Shown: positions 54,389-64,000, counted from the stretch's first letter. The stretch is DNA of 64,000 bases from Pseudovibrio exalbescens DSM 16456 (GCF_000422785.1 NZ_AUGS01000002.1:248001-312000), one strand, 5' to 3'. The notes: a model not told the origin generated them from the letters alone. Numbers and translations are program-made.

Positions 54389-55213
54389 GTGAGCGGGCCA
54401 GAAAACGACGAGCCAAACAAGACAACAAGCTCTGCTGAGGTGAACCGGCATTTGGATCGGTTGGCCGAAGCACACTCGATTTGTATCTTGCATGCAGCGA
54501 ATCCACACCTGCTTGTCCAAGGGACCGCCGCCGTTGGAGGGCTGCCGACCAGCCGCTTCGTATTTGTTCGCTCGATTGAGCATTATCTCTCCTTGTTTCC
54601 ACGAGATGAGCAACTGGAAGACGAAGGAATAGATCCGACGGATATTTTGGGCTGGGATCTGCGCAAGGCATTGATTGCCACGTTGCAAGGGGACCCAACG
54701 GCTTTGGAATGGCTGCGGATCGAACCATGCGATCTTTCCCTCCCGGGCTTTCGCGATAGATTCGTCGATTTTGCTTTGGAGCACGGGGATTCGGTACGTT
54801 TTGCGCTGAGCCATTTGAATCGGCTGATGTGGTTTCATCGTCGATACAAGGGTCATCCACAGGGTGAAATGGTGCCGGAGAAGATCATTGCATTGCTGCG
54901 CCCGGCTCTTTCGCTGCGGTGGTATTCTCAACACAAGCTGGAAGGGCTGCCACCTGCCCAGTTGCGCGGTTTGCTTGATGACGTCTTCATCCGGCCTGTG
55001 TTGCGTGGAGAAATCATGGAGCTGCTGGATCGGCAGAAAAATGGCGAGTTAAAAGACCTTGAACAAATTCCACCTGCCATAGGCGAATTGTTGCTGGCAG
55101 AAATTGAAGCAGGGCCTGCATTAGCCACTCGCAAGAAGCGTCCCTTCACCAGACATATTATGCAGGAAGCCGACCGCTTTTTTCTGAAATGGGCTGTTGC
55201 TGGAAAGGGTTGA
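54389..55213 (+). CDS. YcgL/RlaP-like nucleotidyltransferase-fold protein lacking catalytic residues
   Basis: A 274-residue protein resembling the predicted DNA-polymerase-beta superfamily nucleotidyltransferases (RlaP/YcgL, PF10127). DILGWDLRKALIATLQGDPTALEWL (near residues 84-108) and the later LRPALSLRWYSQHKLEGLPPAQLRGLLDD and FIRPVLRGEIMELLDRQKNGEL blocks match that family. The N-terminal active site, normally GSRxxG followed by SDxD, here reads VQGTAAVGGLPTSRFVFV: the Ser and both acidic residues are gone. It is probably not catalytic. Start is GTG with GGCGGG upstream. It follows the CMD-family gene by 116 bp. Confidence 0.65.
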   Translation: MSGPENDEPNKTTSSAEVNRHLDRLAEAHSICILHAANPHLLVQGTAAVGGLPTSRFVFVRSIEHYLSLFPRDEQLEDEGIDPTDILGWDLRKALIATLQGDPTALEWLRIEPCDLSLPGFRDRFVDFALEHGDSVRFALSHLNRLMWFHRRYKGHPQGEMVPEKIIALLRPALSLRWYSQHKLEGLPPAQLRGLLDDVFIRPVLRGEIMELLDRQKNGELKDLEQIPPAIGELLLAEIEAGPALATRKKRPFTRHIMQEADRFFLKWAVAGKG

Positions 55214-55309
55214 GCCAGCTGCTCATTGAAACGTCGAAGATCCAGCAGTTTTCACCAATACCTATACAGAATGCGAGTTGTAAGTGATTTACCGCGCTGA
55301 GAGACGCTG

Positions 55310-55687
55310 CTAACTCCAAACCGGTGTCGTGAAAATCGCGATGGTGGCGATGAAGCCGACGGACCAAGTGAGTGAGCGCAGCGGGGCTTTGTCAAGCAAG
55401 TAGCAAAGGATGTAAAGCACCCGCATGGAAATGAATAGTCCGCACAGTCTGTTGATCCATTCCGGATCGCCGCCTTGCCACAGCCCGACAATCACGGCGA
55501 TGGCGAAAAGGGGAAAAGCTTCCAGACTGTTCTTGTGGGCTGACAGTGCGCGCGCTCGAAAAGGATCTGCCCAGTACTGCGGGTCACGCGGGTTCGAATT
55601 ATCAAATTCACGGGACCACTTGCCGGGTAGCAGTGCCACTAGCGGAAGCAGACCGGCGGCGAGTATCAACCATACGGCTAAGGGCAT
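55310..55687 (-). CDS. MAPEG family membrane protein
   Basis: A 125-residue integral membrane protein with four hydrophobic segments (about residues 3-20, 57-70, 83-97, 107-122). The block ARALSAHKNSLEAFPLFAIAV near residues 45-65 is the MAPEG (eicosanoid/glutathione-related) signature, with the conserved Asn and Glu. Bacterial members may have glutathione transferase or peroxidase activity; function here is unknown. GGAGT is 8 nt before the ATG. It converges with the nucleotidyltransferase-like gene. Confidence 0.85.
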   Translation of the reverse strand: MPLAVWLILAAGLLPLVALLPGKWSREFDNSNPRDPQYWADPFRARALSAHKNSLEAFPLFAIAVIVGLWQGGDPEWINRLCGLFISMRVLYILCYLLDKAPLRSLTWSVGFIATIAIFTTPVWS

Positions 55688-55987
55688 GTTAAGTAACTCC
55701 TTTTCTGTTTTTATAAGGGTTTCAAGGTAATTAGGTGCGGGAAAGTATTCGGCAAGGTCTAAGCGGTATGTCTTTTTGTATGCAAGTTAAAATCGCATCC
55801 CCGGAATATCGACTGGTAAAATTAACTTTGATTTGAGTCGACTTATATTTTCCCCAGCGTCTTGGTGCGTTTTTTCAGTTTTGGTTTTGAGTGTCACAGA
55901 ACCGAAGATTAACCACGTTACACCCGGCGCCAAGAAACGATGCGGTGCCCACTGATAGCACCTGCAATCAAGATATGGAGAGATTAC
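55688..55987. other. 300-bp spacer before the ArsC-like gene
   Basis: No gene is seen; the sequence is A+T-richer than its neighbours and contains stops in all frames. It must hold the divergent promoters of the MAPEG gene and the ArsC-like gene. No hairpin or recognised RNA stands out. Confidence 0.4.
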
Positions 55988-56449
55988 ATGGCTGTCTCAA
56001 ATCTCCTCTTTGTCTGTGTCGATAATTCTTTGCTCAGTCTCATGGCGGAAGCCTATGTCAATGCAAAGTCCAACGGTCTTGTGCGTGCGTTCTCGGGAGG
56101 CCCCATGCCGGCTTCCGAAATGAACAGTTTCGGACGAAGAGTCCTGATCGACAACGGGTTTAGTACGGAGGGCCTGGAGCCGAAATCCTGGAATGTGTTT
56201 GCTTTACCCCATGCTCCGCAACCTGATTATATTGTTGAGTTGCAGAGCAATGGCGTGATGGCTGAGCAGCCTCAGTGGGACAAGGCACCTCTTGTGTCCC
56301 GTTGGCAGGTTTTGTCATCCGACGCCCGAGCACAGAGCTTGTCGGAAGCGAAAGAAACTTTCCGTCGGTTGCGCTCTTCTGTCGATCGGGCGTTGATATC
56401 TGGCCAATTTGAAAAGCCGGAGGCGCTGGCGTGGCGCAATGCCAGCTAG
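55988..56449 (+). CDS. Low-molecular-weight phosphatase/ArsC-like protein with degenerate P-loop
   Basis: A 153-residue protein with the fold of low-molecular-weight tyrosine phosphatases and thioredoxin-coupled arsenate reductases. The start MAVSNLLFVCVDNSLLSLMAEAY aligns with the family start, but the C-x5-R loop reads CVDNSLLS (Cys10): the catalytic Arg is Leu. The later resolving-Cys region of ArsC is also lost (PDYIVELQSN). C-terminal VSRWQVLSS and ETFRRLRSSVDRAL are like ArsC. It is therefore probably a pseudoenzyme. The ATG at 55988 has GGAGA 7 nt upstream; the frame extends 16 codons further without support. Confidence 0.65.
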   Translation: MAVSNLLFVCVDNSLLSLMAEAYVNAKSNGLVRAFSGGPMPASEMNSFGRRVLIDNGFSTEGLEPKSWNVFALPHAPQPDYIVELQSNGVMAEQPQWDKAPLVSRWQVLSSDARAQSLSEAKETFRRLRSSVDRALISGQFEKPEALAWRNAS

Positions 56450-56626
56450 CTTGAGCTCGAAGTTGGTTTTGTGCCATGCTGGCAAGCGAAAGACGGAGTT
56501 GTCAAAGGCGTGCGCCGTCAACACGGAAATGGGTCACTCTGTTACCGATCTGTTTACCTTTTTCCGATCATACTGTAGACCATCATGGTTAATGCACGCT
56601 GAAATTGAGGCAGGGTGAAGGACACA

Positions 56627-57160
56627 ATGAACCGCGGTTTGACAATTGCACTGGTTTCCGCGTTGGCCATCTCGACCATGGCCTGCCAGCGGACCACCTA
56701 CACGCGCAGCTATGTATCGCCACTGCCTGCAACGCCATCAACGCCTGTTGCTGGCGACTCTCTGTCGCCACTGGATCAGCAGCCGGGTGCGGGACAAGGT
56801 GAAATTACATCGCAGCCTCTTGACGGTAATGGACAAGAGACACAGGTTGCGTCCGCACCCAGCGGTACTACGACCGGCAGCTCCGTTGGACGAACAGACC
56901 TTCTTGGCGGATGGGATGTGTCGTCGGGCGCTGATAGCTGTAAGCTCTTTATGACGTTGACCACGTGGAGTGGTGGTTATCGCGCGAACACGCGTGGCTG
57001 CTCTGATGAGAATCTGTCGCGTATCGCCGCTTGGGATCTGAATGGCAGTCAGGTTGTTCTAAAGGATTCGGCAGGCTCGGATATTGCGCAGCTTGCTGGT
57101 GGCGGCGGCTCGTTTAGCGGAACCACAAATACCGGTGTCCCGATTACCTTCCGTCGCTAA
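56627..57160 (+). CDS. Omp19/Inh-family protease-inhibitor lipoprotein
   Basis: A 177-residue outer-membrane lipoprotein. The signal MNRGLTIALVSALAISTMAC ends in a lipobox Cys20, followed by a long Pro/Ser/Thr/Gly-rich linker (about 22-88) and a C-terminal AprI/Inh beta-barrel domain starting at LLGGWDVSS. That domain has SCKLFMTL, GGYRANTRGC (disulfide Cys pair), WDLNGSQVVL and the end TNTGVPITFRR, as in Brucella Omp19, a protease inhibitor. GTG at 56615 is in frame but GAAGGA 7 nt before the ATG at 56627 favours the latter. It has its own terminator and lies before zapE. Confidence 0.88.
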   Translation: MNRGLTIALVSALAISTMACQRTTYTRSYVSPLPATPSTPVAGDSLSPLDQQPGAGQGEITSQPLDGNGQETQVASAPSGTTTGSSVGRTDLLGGWDVSSGADSCKLFMTLTTWSGGYRANTRGCSDENLSRIAAWDLNGSQVVLKDSAGSDIAQLAGGGGSFSGTTNTGVPITFRR

Positions 57161-57186
57161 GCGCTGTACAGATTGTTGACAAGATG

Positions 57187-57216
57187 AAACCCGGCCTGCT
57201 TGAGCCGGGTTTTTTG
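57187..57216 (+). terminator. Terminator after the Omp19-like gene
   Basis: AACCCGGC (57188-57195) pairs with GCCGGGTT (57204-57211) around an 8-nt loop and is followed by TTTTT. It lies about 27 bp after the stop codon. Confidence 0.9.
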
Positions 57217-57368
57217 TTGGGTCCGGCATGTATAATCACGCCTAAATCGATCCATCCTCATCGAATGGTCTTGATTGCGCTTCAACCTAGGTTTTAAGCC
57301 TAATTGTGTTTCCGCATGCTGGGTGGACCCACCCGGACCGAAATACAACTGATGAGGACGAGGGCCGA

Positions 57369-58526
57369 GTGACAGAAGCGATACCAACAACGGTAACCGT
57401 CAAGGGACGGTACCAGGCTATGGTCGATGCCGGTGAGATTGAGGCAGATGCGGCTCAGATTGCAGTCGCAAGACATCTTGATGATTTGAATGCTGCACTG
57501 ACCGAAGCGCGTATTACCACAAAGAAAAGCGCTTTGGGTTGGCTTTTCGGGAAGCGAAAAACAGCGGTTGCAGCACCGAAGGGTTTGTATATCTGGGGCT
57601 CCGTCGGTCGCGGCAAAACGATGTTGATGGACTTGTTTTATCAAGTTGCGACGGAACCGAAGAAGCGCCGGTCCCATTTTCATGAGTTCATGGCTGAGAC
57701 ACACGCTCGTGTATTCGAAGCGCGCAAAGTTCTATCTGAAAAAAACGGGAAAAATTCAGATCCTATCCTGCCTGTCGCGGAGGCGATTGCCGAAGAAACT
57801 CGGCTTCTATGCTTTGATGAATTTACTGTAACAGATATCGCGGATGCGATGCTGCTTGGTCGCCTGTTTACCAAGTTGTTTGAGCGCGGCGTTGTAGTTG
57901 TGGCGACCTCAAATGTGGACCCTAATGATCTGTACAAGGATGGGCTCAATCGCAACCATATCCTGCCCTTTATTGAGTTGTTGCAGCAAAAGGTAGACGT
58001 TCTGAAACTTGACTCGCGAACGGATTTCAGGCTCGAAAAGCTCAGTGGCACCAAAGTGTATCTGACACCTCTAGATGATCATTCAGAGCAAGCACTTACC
58101 GATGTTTGGCGGAGTCTGACGAATAACGTTCCACCGCACAGTGAGACCTTGGAAAACCTCGGTCGGGAGATTCCGGTGAACAAAACGTGCGCTGGTGTGG
58201 CCTGGTTTACATTCGACGAACTTTGCCGGCAGCCTCTGGGCGCCTCCGATTTCCTGCGCATCGCTCAAGCGTATCACACGATCATCCTGCAGGGGGTCCC
58301 GGTTCTTGAAGCGCGCCGCCGGAATGAGGCTAAAAGATTTATCAACCTCATCGATGCGCTTTATGACAACAGGGTCAAGCTCGTCGTATCAGCGGATGCC
58401 GAGCCGAACGAGTTGTACGACGCTCCCACGGGGACGGAAGTTTTCGAGTTCGAGCGGACAGCGTCCCGCCTGATCGAAATGCGGTCCGAGGAGTACCTTG
58501 CAGACGAAGCGGGAATCGAAAACTGA
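57369..58526 (+). CDS. zapE: Cell division protein ZapE (AFG1-like ATPase)
   Basis: ZapE is an ATPase that acts on FtsZ and, as the AFG1 family, on membrane protein quality control. The protein of 385 residues has Walker A GSVGRGKTMLMDLF near residues 78-91, Walker B LLCFDEFTVTDIADAM near 146-161, and the family end ALYDNRVKLVVSADAEPNELY. The frame opens at a GTG at 57306, but the GTG at 57369 with GAGGACGAGGG just upstream is more likely; it gives MTEAIPTTVTV. It starts the zapE-mdh-sucCDA run. Confidence 0.93.
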   Translation: MTEAIPTTVTVKGRYQAMVDAGEIEADAAQIAVARHLDDLNAALTEARITTKKSALGWLFGKRKTAVAAPKGLYIWGSVGRGKTMLMDLFYQVATEPKKRRSHFHEFMAETHARVFEARKVLSEKNGKNSDPILPVAEAIAEETRLLCFDEFTVTDIADAMLLGRLFTKLFERGVVVVATSNVDPNDLYKDGLNRNHILPFIELLQQKVDVLKLDSRTDFRLEKLSGTKVYLTPLDDHSEQALTDVWRSLTNNVPPHSETLENLGREIPVNKTCAGVAWFTFDELCRQPLGASDFLRIAQAYHTIILQGVPVLEARRRNEAKRFINLIDALYDNRVKLVVSADAEPNELYDAPTGTEVFEFERTASRLIEMRSEEYLADEAGIEN

Positions 58527-58650
58527 ATAAAACAGGAAATTTTCATTTTTGACGATTCTAAACTGGATATTTTGTCCGATTTTTGTGCCATATAAGGGAA
58601 ATAACGCGGTTTGGTGATCGGTTTGCCTTGCACACCTGCGTGAAAACAGC

Positions 58651-58665
58651 TATCGCACGGCGATA
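58651..58665 (+). promoter_or_regulatory. Small hairpin in the mdh leader
   Basis: TATCGC (58651-58656) pairs with GCGATA (58660-58665) around ACG, about 50 bp before mdh. A second, weaker CGTTT/AAACG repeat lies at the ribosome binding site (58684-58702). Their role is unknown. Confidence 0.25.
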
Positions 58666-58670
58666 AATAA

Positions 58671-59678
<1,008 letters not shown>

Positions 59679-59727
59679 CATTTCATGTTTCTGGACGGGG
59701 CGCAGCCAAGGGGTGCGCCTCAAACAC

Positions 59728-59739
59728 CTAGCGATAGGC
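59728..59739 (+). promoter_or_regulatory. CCTA-GCGA-TAGG hairpin over the sucC ribosome binding site
   Basis: A four-base-pair stem capped by GCGA, a GNRA tetraloop, ends 7 nt before the sucC start codon. The AGG of the best ribosome binding site is in its 3' arm. The stem is short, so any effect on translation is speculative. Confidence 0.25.
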
Positions 59740-59746
59740 ACAGCAT

Positions 59747-60946
59747 ATGAATATCCATGAATACCAAGCAAAGGCCGTGCTGAAAGAATACGGTGCACCT
59801 GTTGCTGAAGGCGTTGCCATTTTTTCCGCCGATGAAGCCGAAGCCGCTGCAAAGCAGCTTCCTGGACCGCTTTGGGTCGTGAAGTCGCAAATACATGCGG
59901 GCGGGCGCGGCAAGGGCAAGTTCAAGGAGCTTGAAGCCGACGCAAAAGGCGGTGTGCGGTTGGCCAAGACAATTGAAGAAGTGGTGGCCAACGCCAAGGA
60001 GATGCTTGGTAACACACTTGTAACGGCACAAACCGGCGCTGATGGTAAGGTGGTAAACCGTCTCTACATTGAAGATGGCGCTGATATCGCCCGTGAGCTC
60101 TATCTCTCACTATTGGTAGACCGGTCATGTGGCCAGGTAGCCTTTGTGGCTTCCACCGAGGGCGGCATGGATATTGAGGAAGTGGCCGCCTCAACACCCG
60201 AAAAGATTCTAACCCTGCCAATCGATCCGCTTGAAGGCGTGACCGACGAAAAGGCTGCGCAACTGTGCGATGCGCTTGAGTTGGACGGAGACGCTCGCGC
60301 CGACGGTTTGAAGCTTTTCCCGATTCTGTATACGGCCTTCGTTGAGAAGGACATGGCCCTTCTCGAGATCAATCCGCTGATTGTCATGAAGGACGGTCAC
60401 CTACGGGTTCTGGATGCCAAGGTATCATTTGATGGCAACGCCTTATTCCGCCACGATGACATCATGGCCTTGCGTGACAAGTCTGAAGAAGACGAAAAAG
60501 AGATCGAAGCCTCCAAATACGATCTCGCCTACGTGGCTCTGGATGGCAACATCGGTTGTATGGTCAATGGCGCAGGCCTTGCCATGGCGACCATGGACAT
60601 CATCAAGCTCTATGGCGCTGAACCTGCCAACTTCCTCGATGTTGGTGGTGGTGCTTCCAAGGAAAAAGTGACTGCAGCGTTCAAGATCATTACTTCTGAT
60701 CCAAACGCAAAAGGCATACTTGTAAACATTTTCGGCGGTATCATGCGCTGCGATGTCATCGCGGAGGGCGTATTGGCTGCGGTTAAGGAAGTTGGCTTGC
60801 AAGTGCCTCTTGTAGTTCGTCTTGAGGGCACCAATGTTGAGTTGGGTAAGAAGATCATCAACGAAAGCGGTCTGAATGTAATTCCGGCCGATGACCTTGA
60901 CGATGCAGCGCAGAAGATTGTCGCTGCGGTGAAGGAGGCCGAATAA
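59747..60946 (+). CDS. sucC: Succinyl-CoA synthetase beta subunit
   Basis: With SucD it makes ATP or GTP from succinyl-CoA in the TCA cycle. The 399-residue ATP-grasp protein starts [16 protein letters not shown] and has the nucleotide-binding [14 protein letters not shown] near residues 46-59, LEINPLIV near 205-212, and [16 protein letters not shown] near 325-340. Its TAA stop shares one base with the sucD ATG (TAATG). Order mdh-sucC-sucD-sucA is standard in Hyphomicrobiales. Confidence 0.97.
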   Translation: MNIHEYQAKAVLKEYGAPVAEGVAIFSADEAEAAAKQLPGPLWVVKSQIHAGGRGKGKFKELEADAKGGVRLAKTIEEVVANAKEMLGNTLVTAQTGADGKVVNRLYIEDGADIARELYLSLLVDRSCGQVAFVASTEGGMDIEEVAASTPEKILTLPIDPLEGVTDEKAAQLCDALELDGDARADGLKLFPILYTAFVEKDMALLEINPLIVMKDGHLRVLDAKVSFDGNALFRHDDIMALRDKSEEDEKEIEASKYDLAYVALDGNIGCMVNGAGLAMATMDIIKLYGAEPANFLDVGGGASKEKVTAAFKIITSDPNAKGILVNIFGGIMRCDVIAEGVLAAVKEVGLQVPLVVRLEGTNVELGKKIINESGLNVIPADDLDDAAQKIVAAVKEAE

Positions 60947-61860
60947 TGTCCATCCTCGTCAACAAAGACACCAAGATCATCGTTCAAGGCCTTACGGGTA
61001 AGACCGGTACGTTCCATACCGAGCAGGCATTGGAATACTACGGCACCAAGATGGTTGCAGGCGTGCATCCTAAAAAGGGCGGGGAGACCTGGTCCAGTGG
61101 TTTGGAAAGTGCCGCGGAGTTGCCGATTTATGCTTCTGTGAAGGAAGCCAAGGAAGCGACCGGAGCCAACGCATCGGTGGTTTATGTTCCACCAGCGGGT
61201 GCGGCTGCGGCGATCCTCGAAGCAATTGATGCCGAGATCCCGTTCATCGTCTGTATCACGGAAGGCATTCCGGTCGCCGACATGGTGAAGGTAAAGGCTC
61301 GCCTCGATGCGTCCAACTCCCGCCTTCTAGGACCTAACTGCCCAGGTGTGCTGACCCCTGAAGAGTGCAAAATTGGCATCATGCCGGGTTCCATCTTCAA
61401 GAAAGGCTCCGTTGGCATCGTTTCCCGCTCGGGCACGCTTACTTATGAAGCCGTGTTCCAGACCACTCAGGAAGGGCTCGGTCAGACTACAGCCGTTGGT
61501 ATTGGCGGAGACCCTGTAAAGGGGACCGAATTCATCGACATGCTGGACATGTTCCTGGACGACCCGGCAACAGAATCCATCATCATGATTGGTGAAATCG
61601 GCGGATCAGCCGAGGAAGAGGCCGCGGAATGGCTTCAGGAACAGGCTAAGAAAGGCCGCAAAAAGCCCATGGTTGGCTTTATCGCAGGCCGCACAGCGCC
61701 TCCAGGTCGAACCATGGGTCACGCCGGTGCAGTCATCTCCGGCGGCAAGGGGGGTGCTGAGGACAAGATTGCAGCGATGGAAGCTGCGGGTATCCGCGTT
61801 TCTCCATCGCCCGCAAAGCTCGGCAAGACGCTGGTCGAGCTTTTGAAAGAAAAAGCATAA
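60946..61860 (+). CDS. sucD: Succinyl-CoA synthetase alpha subunit
   Basis: SucD binds CoA and carries the phosphohistidine. The 304-residue protein starts [21 protein letters not shown] with the CoA-binding Rossmann fold, [12 protein letters not shown] near residues 77-88, [11 protein letters not shown] near 124-134, and the phospho-acceptor His in [19 protein letters not shown] near 257-275. It overlaps sucC by 1 bp and is followed by a structured spacer before sucA. Confidence 0.98.
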   Translation: MSILVNKDTKIIVQGLTGKTGTFHTEQALEYYGTKMVAGVHPKKGGETWSSGLESAAELPIYASVKEAKEATGANASVVYVPPAGAAAAILEAIDAEIPFIVCITEGIPVADMVKVKARLDASNSRLLGPNCPGVLTPEECKIGIMPGSIFKKGSVGIVSRSGTLTYEAVFQTTQEGLGQTTAVGIGGDPVKGTEFIDMLDMFLDDPATESIIMIGEIGGSAEEEAAEWLQEQAKKGRKKPMVGFIAGRTAPPGRTMGHAGAVISGGKGGAEDKIAAMEAAGIRVSPSPAKLGKTLVELLKEKA

Positions 61861-61897
61861 CCGTCCGCGCGCCTTGACGCGAAGCGGGAGGAAACGT

Positions 61898-62027
61898 GCT
61901 GGTGGCGCGTGTATGTGCCACCAGCTGGTACTGAGAGGTAGCGAGGACCCAACCACGCTGCCAGTCGCGGGTCAGGGCTGATGAGGGTTCACCAGCCCCT
62001 AGGAAAGAAGGCGGATGAAAAGTCCGC
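61898..62027 (+). promoter_or_regulatory. Structured sucD-sucA spacer with three hairpins
   Basis: Three stems lie in tandem: GCTGGTGGC/GCCACCAGC (61898-61925, 9 bp), GGGCTG-a-TGA/TCA-c-CAGCCC (61975-61998), and GCGGA/TCCGC (62011-62027). The last ends 10 nt before the sucA start codon, which has no strong ribosome binding site. Together they suggest post-transcriptional control of the 2-oxoglutarate dehydrogenase genes; this is inference. Confidence 0.35.
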
Positions 62028-62037
62028 TTGATAAAAC

Positions 62038-64000
62038 ATGGCACGGCAGGACGCGAACAATGTTTTCGCTTTGACGTCGTTTCTCTACGGCGCCAATGCT
62101 TCCTATATCGAAGAGCTCTACGCTCAATTTCAGGAAAACCCACACTCACTTTCCGAAGAGTGGCAGGACTTTTTTGCCACGCTTCAGGACAATCCTGAGG
62201 ATGTTGTCAAGGAGGCGCGTGGCGCTACTTGGGGCAGGAAGGATTGGCCTGTCCACGCCAATGGCGAGTTGATCTCGGCGCTTGACGGCGATTGGCCTTC
62301 GGAGAAACAGGTCAGCGACAAAATCAAAGCCAAGGCGGCCAAGTCCGGCATCGATATGGCTGAGGAGGATGTTCTTCAGGCGACGCGCGACAGTGTGCGG
62401 GCGCTTATGATGATCCGAGCCTATCGCATGCGTGGTCATTTGCATGCCGATCTGGATCCTTTGCGCCTGGCTGTGCCCGGTGATCATGAAGAGCTGCATC
62501 CTGCCACCTACGGCTTTTCAGAGGATGATTGGGACCGCAAGATTTTCCTCGACAACGTTCTTGGAATGGAGTTTGCCAGCATTCGGGAGATGCTGGACAT
62601 TCTGAAACGGACTTATTGCTCGACGCTGGGCGTCGAGTTCATGCACATCTCCGACCCTGCGGCCAAATCTTGGATTCAAGAGCGCATTGAGGGGCCTGAC
62701 AAGCAGGTAGCCTTTACGCCAGAAGGCAAAAAGGCAATCCTTAACAAGCTTATCGAAGCGGAGGGCTTTGAACGGTTCCTTGATGTTAAATACACCGGCA
62801 CCAAGCGGTTTGGCCTTGATGGCGGCGAGGCCCTGATACCCGCCCTGGAACAGATCATCAAGCGCGGCGGGGCTTTGGGCATTGAAGAGATCGTGCTTGG
62901 AATGGCTCACCGCGGGCGTCTGAATGTTCTTTCTCAAGTGATGGGTAAGCCGCACCGTGCTATCTTCCACGAGTTCAAAGGCGGCTCCTACGCGCCCGAC
63001 GACGTGGAAGGCTCCGGTGACGTTAAATACCACCTTGGTGCGTCCTCAGATCGCTCATTTGATGATAACAACGTTCACTTGTCCCTGACAGCCAATCCGT
63101 CTCACCTTGAAATTGTTAATCCGGTGGTCTTGGGCAAGGCCCGTGCCAAGCAGGACCAGTTGTCCAACTGGGTCGAAACGACGGAGGTCACCCGGACTTC
63201 TGTCTTGCCACTCCTCATTCATGGTGATGCAGCCTTTGCTGGACAGGGTGTTGTAGCGGAGTGCTTTGGGCTGTCAGCTCTGCGTGGCCACCGTACGGGT
63301 GGATCAATCCACGTGATCATCAACAACCAGATTGGTTTCACGACCAATCCACGTTTCTCGCGTTCCTCGCCGTATCCATCCGATGTCGCTAAGATGATTG
63401 AAGCGCCGATCTTCCACGTAAACGGGGATGATCCGGAGGCTGTCACGTATGCAGCGAAAATTGCGGTTGAGTTCCGTCAACGGTTTGGGCGTCCCGTTGT
63501 GATCGACATGATCTGCTACAGGCGTTACGGCCACAACGAAGGAGATGAGCCAGCCTTCACCCAGCCGATCATGTATCGCAAGATTCGCAAACACGCGACG
63601 ACCTTGCAGATCTACGCCGATAAGCTCGTGAAGGAAGGTCTTGTTACGGCAGAGAGCGTTGATGAGACCAAGGCGAACTGGCGCACCCATCTGGACCGGG
63701 AGTTTGAAACCGGTATGGCCTACAAGCCAAACAAGGCAGATTGGCTGGATGGCAAATGGTCCGGGATGAAGGTCGCGAAGAATCAAGATGATCCTCGCCG
63801 CGGTAGTACAGGAATTGATCTCGACAAGCTGAAGGATATCGGCAAGAAGCTCACTGAAATCCCGAAGGATTTCAATGCTCATCGCACGATCCGACGGTTC
63901 CAGAACAATCGTGCCAAGATGATTGAGACTGGTGAGGGCATCGATTGGGCGACGGCTGAAGCACTGGCATTCGGCGGGCTGCTCAGTGAAGGTCATGCCG
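62038..64000 (+). CDS. sucA: 2-oxoglutarate dehydrogenase E1 component, N-terminal part
   Basis: SucA is the thiamine-diphosphate E1 of the 2-oxoglutarate dehydrogenase complex. The frame runs open from the ATG at 62038 to the edge of the window, about 654 residues of an expected 950-1000. Visible are the N-terminal subunit-binding helix (ANASYIEELYAQFQENP), the substrate-side GMAHRGRLNVLSQV near residue 300, HLGASSDRSF and SLTANPSHLEIVNPVVLGK near 345-365, the ThDP-binding GDAAFAGQGVVAE near 395 and NNQIGFTT near 425, and YRRYGHNEGDEP near 495. It ends the mdh-sucCDA run. Confidence 0.97.
   Translation, partial: MARQDANNVFALTSFLYGANASYIEELYAQFQENPHSLSEEWQDFFATLQDNPEDVVKEARGATWGRKDWPVHANGELISALDGDWPSEKQVSDKIKAKAAKSGIDMAEEDVLQATRDSVRALMMIRAYRMRGHLHADLDPLRLAVPGDHEELHPATYGFSEDDWDRKIFLDNVLGMEFASIREMLDILKRTYCSTLGVEFMHISDPAAKSWIQERIEGPDKQVAFTPEGKKAILNKLIEAEGFERFLDVKYTGTKRFGLDGGEALIPALEQIIKRGGALGIEEIVLGMAHRGRLNVLSQVMGKPHRAIFHEFKGGSYAPDDVEGSGDVKYHLGASSDRSFDDNNVHLSLTANPSHLEIVNPVVLGKARAKQDQLSNWVETTEVTRTSVLPLLIHGDAAFAGQGVVAECFGLSALRGHRTGGSIHVIINNQIGFTTNPRFSRSSPYPSDVAKMIEAPIFHVNGDDPEAVTYAAKIAVEFRQRFGRPVVIDMICYRRYGHNEGDEPAFTQPIMYRKIRKHATTLQIYADKLVKEGLVTAESVDETKANWRTHLDREFETGMAYKPNKADWLDGKWSGMKVAKNQDDPRRGSTGIDLDKLKDIGKKLTEIPKDFNAHRTIRRFQNNRAKMIETGEGIDWATAEALAFGGLLSEGHA

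Overview
The window is an ordinary-looking stretch of chromosome from an alphaproteobacterium, most likely of the order Hyphomicrobiales (Rhizobiales). The evidence is gene content and order: a YejA-A-B-E-F importer with two binding proteins, an ActS/ActR (RegB/RegA) redox pair, a CenR/OtpR-type regulator followed by a cyclic-nucleotide-binding protein, hisB-DUF2628-hisHAFE-coaA, a short SRP RNA beside dnaX-ybaB-recR, a giant NAD-glutamate dehydrogenase, an Omp19-like lipoprotein, and zapE-mdh-sucCDA. A marine genus is possible but the genus cannot be fixed from this sequence. I see no tRNA, rRNA, CRISPR array, insertion sequence, prophage or integron.

Layout: 1-3100 translation and RNA turnover (truB end, rpsO, pnp). 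3100-8900 a DMT exporter, dapB, gpmA, a PfkB kinase, pheA and a membrane-anchored cytochrome c. 9150-16850 the five-gene peptide importer. 16890-22830 a methyltransferase, a secreted hydrolase, ftsY, mtaB, dapF and an L,D-transpeptidase-like gene. 22900-26000 the CenR-like regulator, its cyclic-nucleotide partner, leuD and argC. 26200-37800 NAD-glutamate dehydrogenase, coaA, the his operon, pyrF, a small secreted protein and secB. 38000-47600 actS/actR, septation protein A, a damaged GNAT gene, recR-ybaB-dnaX-SRP RNA, nudC and small accessory genes. 47900-52300 the succinate dehydrogenase operon with an FkbM methyltransferase gene between sdhA and sdhB. 52300-57200 accessory envelope and stress genes, two of which encode enzymes that have lost their catalytic residues. 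57370-64000 zapE, mdh, sucC, sucD and the 5' part of sucA.

Functionally the right-hand end is a TCA-cycle cluster (sdhCDAB, mdh, sucCD, sucA). The middle joins amino-acid biosynthesis (his, leuD, argC, dapF, dapB, pheA) to global regulators (CenR-like, ActSR). The best points for a second look are: a GNAT acetyltransferase gene with two compensating frameshifts that scramble about 19 residues; the FkbM methyltransferase inside the sdh operon; degenerate nucleotidyltransferase, ArsC-like and histidine-phosphatase proteins; a Sec-exported and a Tat-exported binding protein sharing one ABC importer; and several structured leaders (rpsO, pnp, pyrF, sdhC, sucA). I found no clear-cut new multi-gene system.
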